This document shows positions 1 to 8,296 of a stretch of 36,289 nt of DNA, in pieces; the stretch's first letter is position 1, and each line of letters opens with the position of its first letter. Origin of the DNA: Poteriospumella lacustris. Taxonomy: Eukaryota; Sar; Chrysophyceae; Chromulinales; Dinobryaceae. Under the pieces are notes generated by a model. It did no database searches, was not told the origin of the DNA, and was given only the letters and a program-made list of their open reading frames with translations. Position numbers and translations under genes: made by a program. The stretch lies in assembly GCA_008000375.1 (NCBI GenBank), contig SMOI01000313.1:1-36289 (forward strand), read 5' to 3'.

Positions 1-633
1 GGCGGCGGCGGCGACGGCGACGCGAAGGCGACGCGCACCGCCGCCGCGAGGAAACCCGCCGCGAGGGGCCGCGCGAGTCGCGGCTCGGCGCGTAGCGACG
101 TCGCGGCGCCACCCGTCGCGGTCGGCGCCTTCGACGACGAAGGCGACGACAGCTGCGTCGTCGACGTGCGCACTTTGCTGCGCGCCGAGCGGCAGCGGCG
201 GCCGCCGACGAAGAAGAAGGCCGCCCCCACGGCGCCGAGCGCCTCGACGCCGCCCGTCGACCGCCTCGAGGAGCTCAGCGCTCTCGCCGGCTTGTCCGCC
301 GCGCAGCTCGCGCTCTTCGCCTCGGCGCTGACGCGCGACGCGCTGGCGGCCGGCGCGGCCAACTGCCTGTTCTTCGCGCCGGCCGCGAGCGGCTGCGCGT
401 CGCTGATTCTGCTGACGCTGCTCAGCGAGGTCGTGGGCGCCGTGCGCAGCCTGGCGCAGCGCCGCCAGGACGCTGACGCGCTGGCCGCGCTGGTGGAGGC
501 GGAGGCGGCGCTGCGCCGCGCCATCGATGCGAGCGACGACGCGCACGCCCCGTCGCTGGCCGGCCGCGCCGCCAGCCCCGCGCACAAAAGCTTTCTGCCC
601 CTCGCGGGCTGCTCTGTCGCTGTAAGCAAGTAA
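1..633 (+). CDS. Unrecognised protein, C-terminal part (5' end outside window)
   Basis: The frame is open from base 1 to a TAA at 631-633, so this is the 3' end of a gene that starts upstream. The visible part is about 210 residues. It opens with a Gly/Asp/Lys/Arg/Ala-rich low-complexity stretch, then a basic patch (ERQRRPPTKKK). A hydrophobic, Ala/Leu-rich helical segment follows, roughly residues 95-150 of the visible part, including CLFFAPAASGCASLILLTLL, which could be a membrane or buried helix. After this comes a charged helix (RRQDADALAALVEAEAALRR). I recognise no domain. A GTAAGC close to the stop (from 622) could be a splice donor to a CAG ending at 701, but the resulting frame stops at 789-791, overlapping the convergent GST gene. 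I therefore prefer the simple stop. Coding status rests on the long open frame and strong G/C third positions. Confidence 0.55.
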   Translation, partial: GGGGDGDAKATRTAAARKPAARGRASRGSARSDVAAPPVAVGAFDDEGDDSCVVDVRTLLRAERQRRPPTKKKAAPTAPSASTPPVDRLEELSALAGLSAAQLALFASALTRDALAAGAANCLFFAPAASGCASLILLTLLSEVVGAVRSLAQRRQDADALAALVEAEAALRRAIDASDDAHAPSLAGRAASPAHKSFLPLAGCSVAVSK

Positions 634-787
634 AGTGAGGCACGCGCCATCGCGTGGGAGACACAGGCGGACGGTTGGGAGGGAACTGTTGACTGTTACA
701 GCGGAGCGGACGCGTCTGCTCTGAGCGGAGCCGGCGCGCGAGGTGGGTACTGAGCCCCGCCGCGCGGCCAGCGGCAGCGACGCTGGC

Positions 788-1429
788 TTAGAAGGCGGTC
801 TGGGGGCGCGTCTCCAGCCAGGTCTTCAGGGCGGGCTCGACGTTGGCGACGATGGCCGCCAGCGTCGGGCGCTCGGCGACGAGGACGACGACGGCGTCTT
901 TGTCGTCGAAGAACTCGCGCAGCAGGTGGAAGAGCGTGAAGTCCGCCAGCGACAGCTTCGAGCCCACAGAGAAGCCGCTCTTCTCCAAGCTGTGCTCCAG
1001 CTTGTCCAGCCACTTGGGCAGGTCGTTGGCGATGAAGGCGGCCTTCGCGGCGGCTTGCTCATCGCCGCTCTTGCCGGCCTTCGCGTCGTTGTACTTCTGT
1101 TTGATGTCGCGCACGTGCTCGGTGACGGCATCGATCAGCGCCTCCTCAACGTCGTTGCTGCCGAAGAACCCCAGCTTCTTCGCCAAGAACCGCTCGATGG
1201 TCTTGCTCTGGCCGATCTTGGCGCCGTTGTAGGTGAGGATGGGCAAGCGGTCCATGTTGACGCGGAACTCGCCGGCGGCGCAGTCCGCGTCGAACTCGGG
1301 CTTCTCAAAGTTGGGGAGGGTGAAGTTGTACCGGACATCTTCGTACGTTTGACCGGCAACGGCGAGCATGTACCGTGCGACCTCTGCGACGCCTTTGGCG
1401 TTGAAGTATTGCAGCTTGTAAGTGGCCAT
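788..1429 (-). CDS. Sigma-class glutathione S-transferase
   Basis: A cytosolic GST of 213 residues, the usual length for the family. It would conjugate glutathione to electrophiles, or isomerise prostaglandin-like substrates. The N-terminal thioredoxin-fold half starts MATYKLQYFNAKG, with Tyr8 in the position of the sigma-class catalytic tyrosine. It carries the cis-Pro/glutathione motif (LPILTYNGAKIGQSKTIERF, around residues 63-82). The helical C-terminal half contains the conserved LSLADFTLFHLL segment. I chose the ATG at 1427-1429 because sigma GSTs start just before this YKLxYF strand. An in-frame ATG at 1474 would add 15 residues (METYTK...), and the stretch just upstream of 1429 has a CAG preceded by pyrimidines, so a 5' UTR intron is possible. 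It is convergent with the gene ending at 633. The exact sigma-subclass substrate cannot be read from the sequence. Confidence 0.93.
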   Translation of the reverse strand: MATYKLQYFNAKGVAEVARYMLAVAGQTYEDVRYNFTLPNFEKPEFDADCAAGEFRVNMDRLPILTYNGAKIGQSKTIERFLAKKLGFFGSNDVEEALIDAVTEHVRDIKQKYNDAKAGKSGDEQAAAKAAFIANDLPKWLDKLEHSLEKSGFSVGSKLSLADFTLFHLLREFFDDKDAVVVLVAERPTLAAIVANVEPALKTWLETRPQTAF

Positions 1430-2577
1430 CTTGTTGAGTAGCTGGGGCGGGAGGATCTTGGTGTATGTCTCCAAACGGTTGTGACTTCAACTCGTCGAAG
1501 ATCCACCGAAGATTTGTCGAGGATTGATGGACAGCTGGGCTGCTCTGCCGCTGACGAAGATGGTCGCCTCCGGCGGCGGCGAAGAAGGCGACGCTTCTAG
1601 AATGACCCAGACACACGCCACTGTCTGACTGGCCGAGTCTGGGTACCTCTGCGTCTCTCCCCATCCCCGTCGATGCGTCCTGTCGTCGCACACCGGTATT
1701 CGACAGGAACACTTGCCTGCAAGTTCTTGGCGATTGGATGGAATCTTGGAGGATTCTATTTTGCTGAAGAACAGACTGCAAGTGGTTTAGGAACCGTAGT
1801 GATTCGATTGTCTCCGTCTCCACTGCTGAACCCGACATTAGGCGTCGTCGTGCGCGAACCAGAACGTTATGTCCAGCTGTTGATAGGGATGATAATTGCG
1901 GTTCGAGATTGAAGCGCTGGAGAGAGGGGAATAAGGCAATATGGAATTCACTAGCATTTTCGAATGCAGCAAACGGAACCATCGCACATCAGCCAGCGTC
2001 AGCAATGAATCACCATTGCTTATGAAGTCAGGTTGTATGTCTGTATTGACAAAGCATCAATAGGCTTCTTTTTCCTCTTTGGTGGGCTGAGTCACAAGTT
2101 GTGGATTTCTTTTCGGCTGATTGGATAAGGCTGATTGGTGGATTTTTCTTTTCGATTGTCGTTTTGTGGTTTTCTGCCCTCAGCTGGTTGAACAGAGCAA
2201 AGGAGCCCAGCACTCCACTTCAGTCCTCAGTGGTAGGAATAGCGGGCAGTAGAGCTGACAAGAAGGCGACCCACAACACAAGACGACATATCTGCACAAT
2301 AACCGTCGCCTCCCCCGTGACCTGTGACCCCGTCCGCAGTCTGCGACGGGTGACCGGTGGCGGTGACCGGTGACCGAACAGGAAAATGTAACGCTCGATA
2401 CGCGACGACGACGACGCCCACGGTGGTCCACGGCGCTCGGTCACTCGGCGGTCTGCTGCGATCTGCCATAGCGAGGCAAACGCCATCATCAGCAAGGGTA
2501 GTTAGTATTCAAAGTACGGATTTAGTCGGCCCTTACTGTAATCTGGAAGGTGCGGGCCATGTGCTGCTGAGAGCCCA
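1430..2577. other. Divergent intergenic region, GST / CUE-CCCH-SMR gene
   Basis: About 1.15 kb between two divergently transcribed genes, clearly less GC-rich than the flanking coding DNA. The short ORFs here have no recognisable product and I do not call them. It must hold both promoters. The only clear structure is a cluster of five GTGACC hexamers with a small imperfect hairpin at 2317-2375 (separate entry). Confidence 0.6.
2317..2375 (+). promoter_or_regulatory. GTGACC repeat cluster with embedded hairpin
   Basis: GTGACC occurs at 2317, 2324, 2350, 2363 and 2370, five times in 59 bases. Between the second and third copies lies a near-perfect inverted repeat (CCCGTCCGCAG / CTGCGACGGG, one bulged C, one-base loop). 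It sits about 200 bases upstream of the ATG at 2578 and about 900 bases from the GST start. A cluster of transcription-factor sites is an inference; the repetition is directly visible. Confidence 0.4.
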
Positions 2578-4397
2578 ATGGACGAATACCAAGAATATCT
2601 GCGACAGGAGCTGCAGCTCCTCTCGCTGGACGCGGAGATTTATCTCGATTATTTGTTGGGCTTGCTGTACTCTGTTGCCGAGGCTGGTGGAGACACCACA
2701 GCGCTAGTTGCCTTCTTTCAAGAATGCAACCTATCCGAGGAGGAGGCCTTCAACGTCGCGTCGCGGATATACGAGGCCTACGTCACTGCGTGGTGGTCAG
2801 CATCTCAACACGATTCGCTGAATCCCGAAACCGCATATGCCTTGCCAGACGCGGTAGAGGATGTTGACAGTGCCGCAGAGCCGCTGGTCGCTGGCGATGA
2901 CTTCACGTCGGGTCCTGCGCCGGGGCTGCACGCCGAGGCTCAGGCGCTCGCGACCGTAGGCCCTCCGCCTGGCCTCCTGCCTGCCCACAAAGACCACCCG
3001 CAGGAAGACTTCGGCACCGAGGACGAGCCTTTTGACGCAGCCGAGTACTTCGTCGATGGCGAAGACGACGCGGCTGCTGCTGCCGCTGGCGAAGCGGGCG
3101 ACGGCTTCGACCTGATGGTGACGGTGGACCTCGTCGAGGACGCGCTGAAGGCGCAGCACGACTGGAGCCAAGAGTTTCCGCCGGAGGTGCTCTTTCTGGC
3201 GCTGAACAAGGCCGACTGCGACGTGGACGCGACCGCGCGCCTCCTGATGCACAACGTCGACGTGCTGGCCCAGTGCAAGCCCTGCCGCCACCTGCTGCAG
3301 AGCCGGTGCGTCCGCAGCGACTGCTTCTTCGACCACGACCTGTCCAACGTGCCGTGCAAGTTCTGGCTGTACTACGGCTCGTGCGAGCAGTCCACGGAGG
3401 ACTGCGTCTTCATGCACGACCTGCGCGACCCGCCGCCGCCGCCTCGGACCGTCGCGGGCGCCGCCGGGAAGCCGGCCGTCCCCGACGCGTCGGCCTTCCC
3501 CAGCCTGCTCTCGGCCACCGGCAGCAAGATGTCCGCCAGACAGCGCAGCGCCACTGGCTTCATGGAGGCCATCAACCGCGCCGCCGAGGCGCGCGGAGCG
3601 ACGCAGCGCGAACAAAAAGTGCGGCGCTCTGGCTACGGCGCCTACGGCAGCGCGTCGTCGCTGAAGGAGAGCCTCTTCGAGCTGGGCTTCATCTCGAAGG
3701 AGAGCCTGCGCGAGCACCAGTACCACCAGTACAATGTCGACGCCGCCGCCGCAGGCAGCGTCAGCGCCGCGGCCTATTGGAAGAGCGGCGGCGACACGCT
3801 GCGCGTCGCCTACCAGCAGCTGCGCCAAGACGCCGCCACGCTCGCGAAGGCGCGCAACCACTACCTGCAGCAGGCCACGCAGGCCTACCTCCTGTAAGTC
3901 TCCCGCGCGCCGCCGCGACCGCCTCTCTTCCCGTCGCGCTGACTCTTCTCTCGCGTCGCTGCAGCAACGACCGCCGGACGGCGCGACAGTTCTCGCAGCA
4001 GGGCCAGCGCCACAACCAACAGATGAAGCAGGCGCACCGCGAGGCGGCCATCGCGCTCTTCCAGCTGCGCAACAGCAACCTGAGCCAGCTGTGCGACCAG
4101 GGCATCATCGACCTGCACGGGCTGCACGTCGCCGAGGCCGCCGAGATCCTCGCCGACATCGTCCCGGTCTTCCTCGACCACTTCGCGGCCGCGCCCGGCC
4201 ACACGCGGAGGCCGATCCGCGTCTTCACGGGCAGCGGACACCACAGCGTCGTCTACGGACACTTCCGGCCGCGCCTGCTGCCCGCCGTGCAGAAGGAGGT
4301 CGCGCGCATCCTCCGCGACGGCGCCTGGCCCGCGTGGCGGAAGCAGGAGATCCGCGACGCGAACGGCTTCGTCTCGGGTGTGATGCTCACGCGTTGA
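2578..4397 (+). CDS. CUE-like / tandem CCCH zinc finger / SMR-domain protein, probable RNA surveillance endonuclease
   Basis: Exons 2578-3893 and 3965-4397 (intron 71 nt, GTAAGT...CTGCAG, phase 2) give 582 residues. Residues 1-75 are a helical domain resembling the N-terminal domain of CCDC43 (LDAEIYLDYLLGLLYSV...). A CUE/UBA-like segment follows at about 195-225 (EFPPEVLFLALNKADCDVDA). Two CCCH fingers lie at about 236-281, C-x7-C-x4-C-x3-H and C-x8-C-x6-C-x3-H. A short FPSLL motif follows, then a helical, positively charged region (RQFSQQGQRHNQQMKQAHREA). The C-terminal SMR domain, about 485-582, carries the DLHG motif (IIDLHGLHVAEA) and TGSGHHS. CUE plus SMR is the arrangement of yeast Cue2 and animal N4BP2/NONU-1, which cut mRNA at stalled ribosomes in no-go decay; CCCH-SMR proteins occur in fungi and plants. 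The function is therefore inferred. The N-terminal CCDC43 resemblance is my weakest claim. Confidence 0.88.
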
Positions 4398-4515
4398 GGC
4401 GCCCGCAGCGCCGCGCGACCGCCCCGTGCCCTGTTTGTACATAACTCAACGAGCCGCAATAGTTAACGGACTTAGACGAGGACACACTGACGCGCTCGTG
4501 TGGCCGGCGGACCCG
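4398..4515. terminator. Shared 3' region of convergent genes
   Basis: Only 118 bases separate the stop of the CUE/CCCH/SMR gene from the stop of sulfite oxidase. The sequence TTTGTACATAA at 4434-4444 contains the palindrome TGTACA, so a UGUA element is present in both transcripts, 40 nt after one stop and about 75 nt after the other. Its use as a polyadenylation element is an inference. Confidence 0.35.
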
Positions 4516-6252
4516 TTACGGCGCCTGCGCGCCCTCCGAAGAGGCGGGCAGGTGAACGCGGTGCCACGCGTTGTTGTTGATGCCGCGCAGGTTCCAGATG
4601 CCGCGCACGGAGTCGGGCTGCACGTTGTAGGCGGCGTCGGTGGCCTTCGACACCACTTCGGCGCCGCCGCCCTGCGCCACGGGGAAGTCTGCCTCCCAGA
4701 AGGTCCACGCCCACGCGCGGTGGAGCGGCTGCGTGGAGCCGTGTGTTAGCCGCGCGTCTTGCCAGCTGCGGCCGCCGTCGGCGGACACGTCGACGCGCAC
4801 GATGCCGCGGCCGCCGCCGCTGTACGCGTAGCCGGCGACGTGGAGCACGTCCTGCGCAGCACCGCCGGGGGCGCTGGGTCGGCGAACGATCGACGTGATG
4901 GCGGAGGTCACAGGCTGCTCCTGCAGCGAGGGAATGGCCTCGACGTCGACGCCCTCGAGCGACTTCAGCGACGGGCCGAAGCCCTTGTAGGCCATGCCGC
5001 GCTGCCACGTGCCGTAGGCCTCCTCGCGCGACAGGCGGATCGACTGCACCCACTTCACGTTGCGCACGCCGACGTGGCCGGGCACAACCGCACGGAGAGG
5101 GAAGCCGTGCTTCGCGGGGACGTCGCTGTCGTTCATCGCGTAGGCGAGGACGACGTCGCCGTCCGGCTGCAGCGCCTTGCGCAGCGGGATGGACGCCTCC
5201 ATGCCGTCCGCGCCCACGAAGTGCACGTGCGCAAACTCACTCTTGCCTTGCCACACGTCGGCCTCTGAGATGCCGTGCGCCGGGAAGATCTTCTGCAGCA
5301 ACAGCTCGCGCAGAGACACCCCCGTCCACGTGGCGGTGGAGATGGCGGACACCTGCCAGCTCGCGCCGTTGGTCTTCTCCAGCTGCGTCATCTCCAAGCG
5401 ACGGTTGCCGCCGCACTGGATCGTCGTCGTCACCTGGATCGGTGTGAACTGCGTCTTGAGGTCCGCCAGGGACAGCGAGCCCGCGCTGCCGTACCGACGC
5501 TCGGCCGCGTCTCCGCGCTGCACGAGCAGCTCCACGCGAAACGTTGCCGGGTCGATCTGCGGAACGGGGTGGTGGTTGCGCACGAAGAATAGCTCGTTGG
5601 GTGTGATGAAGCTGTCGGTGAGAAGGTGTCCTGGCGGCTCTGCGTTGATCGGCGTCTGCGACAGGACGCGCATCGCCGAGTGCAGCGACGGGTCGTTCTC
5701 GTACGGATCGAGCGGGGCGCTTGACTGAGACGCCGCCGCAGCCTCCTTGGCCTTTTCTTCAGCCTCCACGTCGTCGTCATGCAGCACACCGATCTGCAAG
5801 CGACCCAAAACCTCCATCGGCGTGGGCGAGTTGTAGTGCTGGCGGTACAGATTCCAGTAGCTCTCCAGGTCGCCACCCGCAGCGAGGAGGATCTTTTCGT
5901 GGCCACCGGGATGATTTCGGATGAAGGGGGTCATGTCGTACACGTTTCCTTGAAAGGTGACCCATGCGTCGTCGATTTTGCTGTGTCGGGCGATATCAAC
6001 GCGGCGGAACACGGGCCAGTCTTTCTGCCCGTCTTCTGCGCCCTCAGCTTGAGCAGGCACCGTGGATGCCAGTAAAGTTGCTGCGATGGCTCCTTGCATC
6101 ACAGCCCATGAATAGGATGGGGCTTCATAGCTGCTGCGACCGACCGTCGTTGACAAAGCCCGGCATTGCTGATTGATGGTTCGCGCTGCGAGAGGGAACG
6201 ACAGTCGCCGAAGCGACGCTATCAGCGACGGATCGATTCTTCTTCGCCACAT
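4516..6252 (-). CDS. SUOX: Sulfite oxidase, mitochondrial
   Basis: Oxidises sulfite to sulfate in the mitochondrial intermembrane space, the last step of sulfur amino-acid breakdown, passing electrons to cytochrome c. It is a single exon of 578 residues (human SUOX about 545). Residues 1-66 look like a bipartite presequence: an Arg-rich start (MWRRRIDPS), then a hydrophobic stretch AVMQGAIAATLLASTVPAQA, matching intermembrane-space sorting. The cytochrome b5 domain is about 80-160, with haem ligand His114 in HPGG and second ligand His139 (LYRQHY). The molybdenum domain follows, with the Moco-ligating Cys280 in TTTIQCGGNRR. The Mo-co dimerisation domain ends in GIWNLRGINNNAWHRV. I chose the ATG at 6250-6252. 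The frame extends upstream to 6378, but the extra 42 residues (MCTAPASSNRRP...) would bury the presequence. Clear eukaryotic SUOX; plant-type SO lacks the b5 domain. Confidence 0.97.
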   Translation of the reverse strand: MWRRRIDPSLIASLRRLSFPLAARTINQQCRALSTTVGRSSYEAPSYSWAVMQGAIAATLLASTVPAQAEGAEDGQKDWPVFRRVDIARHSKIDDAWVTFQGNVYDMTPFIRNHPGGHEKILLAAGGDLESYWNLYRQHYNSPTPMEVLGRLQIGVLHDDDVEAEEKAKEAAAASQSSAPLDPYENDPSLHSAMRVLSQTPINAEPPGHLLTDSFITPNELFFVRNHHPVPQIDPATFRVELLVQRGDAAERRYGSAGSLSLADLKTQFTPIQVTTTIQCGGNRRLEMTQLEKTNGASWQVSAISTATWTGVSLRELLLQKIFPAHGISEADVWQGKSEFAHVHFVGADGMEASIPLRKALQPDGDVVLAYAMNDSDVPAKHGFPLRAVVPGHVGVRNVKWVQSIRLSREEAYGTWQRGMAYKGFGPSLKSLEGVDVEAIPSLQEQPVTSAITSIVRRPSAPGGAAQDVLHVAGYAYSGGGRGIVRVDVSADGGRSWQDARLTHGSTQPLHRAWAWTFWEADFPVAQGGGAEVVSKATDAAYNVQPDSVRGIWNLRGINNNAWHRVHLPASSEGAQAP

Positions 6253-6566
6253 GCTTCCAACCTCATGCGAAACATTGCAAGGATGTGACTGAGCTTCGGA
6301 CTGCTTGGCCTTTTCTACCCGATGGTCCAGTCTCCACTGCGCTGGGCGGCGGTTGGATGACGCCGGTGCGGTGCACATGACGACGACGACGGTCGGTGCA
6401 CACGACGATCTGCAGCAGTGTCTCTCTGAGAGAGGCGGAGGGGCGGTCGGTCTGTCACGGACTGCTTTCGCGTCGATTTTTCTCGCGACGGGTCATCGAC
6501 AGCGCCGACTTGAAGTCTTGACGATCTGCTCCTCCTCGGCTTCAGATGTTTTTGACTGCCGACAAC
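6253..6566. promoter_or_regulatory. Divergent promoter region, SUOX / first M15 peptidase gene
   Basis: 314 bases between two start codons facing away from each other. It must hold both promoters. I see no TATA box or clear repeated element. Confidence 0.5.
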
Positions 6567-7583
6567 ATGATGTACACCGCCGCTGTTCTTGCCCTGATTG
6601 CCACTCTTGCGAGAGCCGACTACTCGGCTCTGCGAAAGGAGGCTCTTCCTTTCAACAGCACTACCAAGTTCTGCGGCTACGAAGATACGTGCAGGTAGGT
6701 CTCCGGATCAGTTTCCTCTCTCGAAATCACTCTGACAATTTTTGTTTAACTTTTTATCAGTGTTGATGGTATTGTGGGTGTCTGTGTTTCCATTTCTGCC
6801 GGCTGCTGCGGTGGCGCGGTGACGTCGGGTCTGTGCCCCGGATCTGACGACATTAAATGCTGCACGAACAATCCTTGCTCCACGCCTCAGGGTAGCGGTA
6901 CATGCAAGCAAACTTCAGCATGTAGTGGCACCTCGGTGTCGGGCTACTGCAGCGGCCCCGATGACGTTCAGTGCTGCGTGGGCGGCGGCGGAGGCTGCAC
7001 CCTCGGTGGGGCCTTGGACAGCTCCTGCGACTCGGCGGGAATTTCGGCCGGTTTGACGAACCAGATCGTGAGCGAGCTGAACTCTATGGGTTACTCATTC
7101 CGAGGCCTCGATGGAAATCGCGTGCACTGCCCAGGGTTCTCGTGCACGCTGCAGTCGTCCGCCGCCGACAGTTTGGAGGCGGCCGCGGCGTCGGTCGGCG
7201 ACTACATCACGCTGAACTCGGCCTTCCGCTCCTCGGCTGAGCAGTATATTTTGTACAAGTGGTACGAGCGTGGCGGCCAGTGCGGCATTTCGTTGGCGGC
7301 GCAGCCGGGCTCCAGTAACCACGAGGGCGGCCGAGCCATCGACACGAGCTACTACAGCTACTGGAACGGACCCCTTTCCAACTATGGCTGGGTGCACAGT
7401 TACCCGTCGAGCGATCCGGTGCATTTCGACTACTCTGGGGCGTCGGACATCTCGTCGAAGAACCTGTTGGCGTTCCAGCGCCTGTGGAACCGCTACAATC
7501 CCGGCAACCGAATCGACGAGGACGGTCAATACGGCCCACAGACGGAGAACGCGTTGGCTCACGCGCCATGTGGCGGATGGTAA
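6567..7583 (+). CDS. Secreted Cys-rich / M15 D,D-peptidase-like / peptidoglycan-binding protein, copy A
   Basis: Exons 6567-6694 and 6761-7583 (intron 66 nt, GTAGGT...ATCAG, phase 2) give 316 residues. There is a signal peptide of about 18 residues (MMYTAAVLALIATLARA). Residues about 35-125 hold two Cys-rich repeats of the pattern C-x(6-7)-C-x6-8-G-x-C-x7-8-CC, like those in secreted fungal and amoebal bacteriolytic proteins. After a Gly linker comes a peptidase M15/VanY-like domain (about 130-270) with SNHEGGRAID giving zinc ligands His230 and Asp237, then DPVHFDY giving ligand His264 and probable catalytic acid Asp261. The tail (about 275-316) looks like a PG_binding_1 motif (DEDGQYGPQTENAL). 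The likely role is cleavage of bacterial peptidoglycan stem peptides outside the cell or in a digestive vacuole. The M15-plus-tail unit resembles bacterial (myxobacterial-type) proteins, so bacterial ancestry is plausible. The intron shows it is now a eukaryotic gene. Confidence 0.9.
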
Positions 7584-8296
7584 ACGGCTACAATATCGTT
7601 TAGATTAGAAGCAGGGTCCGACAGCCAGCGATCGCTTATCATGTTCCAGCCCGCTCTCTTTTGTCAGTTGCATTCCATTCAATTCTATTCACTTATTGTT
7701 GCTGTATGTTCTAACGTATCATCGGGAGACACGTGCGTCGTGCAGTGTCTCAGAGCGTGTGCGGGGCTATGTTGCATCAGTATGACGTATTCCCGCTCGC
7801 CCCGTGTGGTATCTCTCATTACCCTTCTTCTTCCTTGCCTCCGCTTGAGCCCGTGTGAAAACTGTGTTGATTTCTGCGGACGGCTTATACGCGAGAGCTT
7901 AGTCGCGATCTGATCGTGCAGCGGTCTGATTTGTTATTGTTTTCCGTATCAGCGATGAGCGACGCGCCTGTCGAGGCGGTAGTTTCCGTGACATGCGTAG
8001 CCTTTCTGCGGGTGTATTTCATGTGTAAGCTCAGGCCAGAAATTATTGCGGCATTATTCGATAATTAGAGAAGGTCCGCAGCCATCTTACGGAGCCATCT
8101 GCGTGTGGTTCACTGTTCCGGTGCAGGCAGCGTGTGTCCAGCGGCCAGTGCGGGCTCTGCGGCGAAGCGGAGAAGAGACGCGTCCGTCGCGACGCGGCGA
8201 CGGTGGATCGTCGCTGCGGCGTCGTCGACATCGACCTCAACGGGTGACCGACCCGCCCCCGCCATCAGAAACTATACCACAGACCTCAGCTGAACA
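7584..8296. other. Intergenic region between the M15 paralogs
   Basis: 713 bases. The first half, including 7715-7973, recurs almost unchanged after copy B (separate entry). The remaining 320 bases should contain the copy B promoter, and they do not resemble the region upstream of copy A. The short ORFs (for example 7641-7913) are not conserved in the second copy and I do not call them. Confidence 0.6.
7715..7973 (+). repeat. 3'-flank duplicate, copy A of a near-identical 259-base pair
   Basis: This block aligns without gaps to 9456-9714 at a constant offset of 1741 bases. I count about six mismatches, clustered at the two ends; roughly 200 bases in the middle (about 7750-7955) are identical. 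It lies downstream of the stop of M15 copy A, in the same relative place as its partner after copy B. It is probably part of the duplicated gene unit (3' UTR or downstream flank). Confidence 0.9.

Noticed and set aside
622-701. Terminal intron in the first gene (GTAAGC to TTACAG)
   Set aside because: The donor is good, but the extended frame ends inside the convergent GST gene and gives an Arg-rich tail with no support; kept only as an alternative.
743-1441. Plus-strand open frame of 232 codons
   Set aside because: Antisense of the GST gene, whose minus-strand translation matches the family from end to end.
1673-2495. Short ORFs in the GST / CUE-CCCH-SMR intergenic region
   Set aside because: They overlap each other on both strands, have no domains and no good start contexts.
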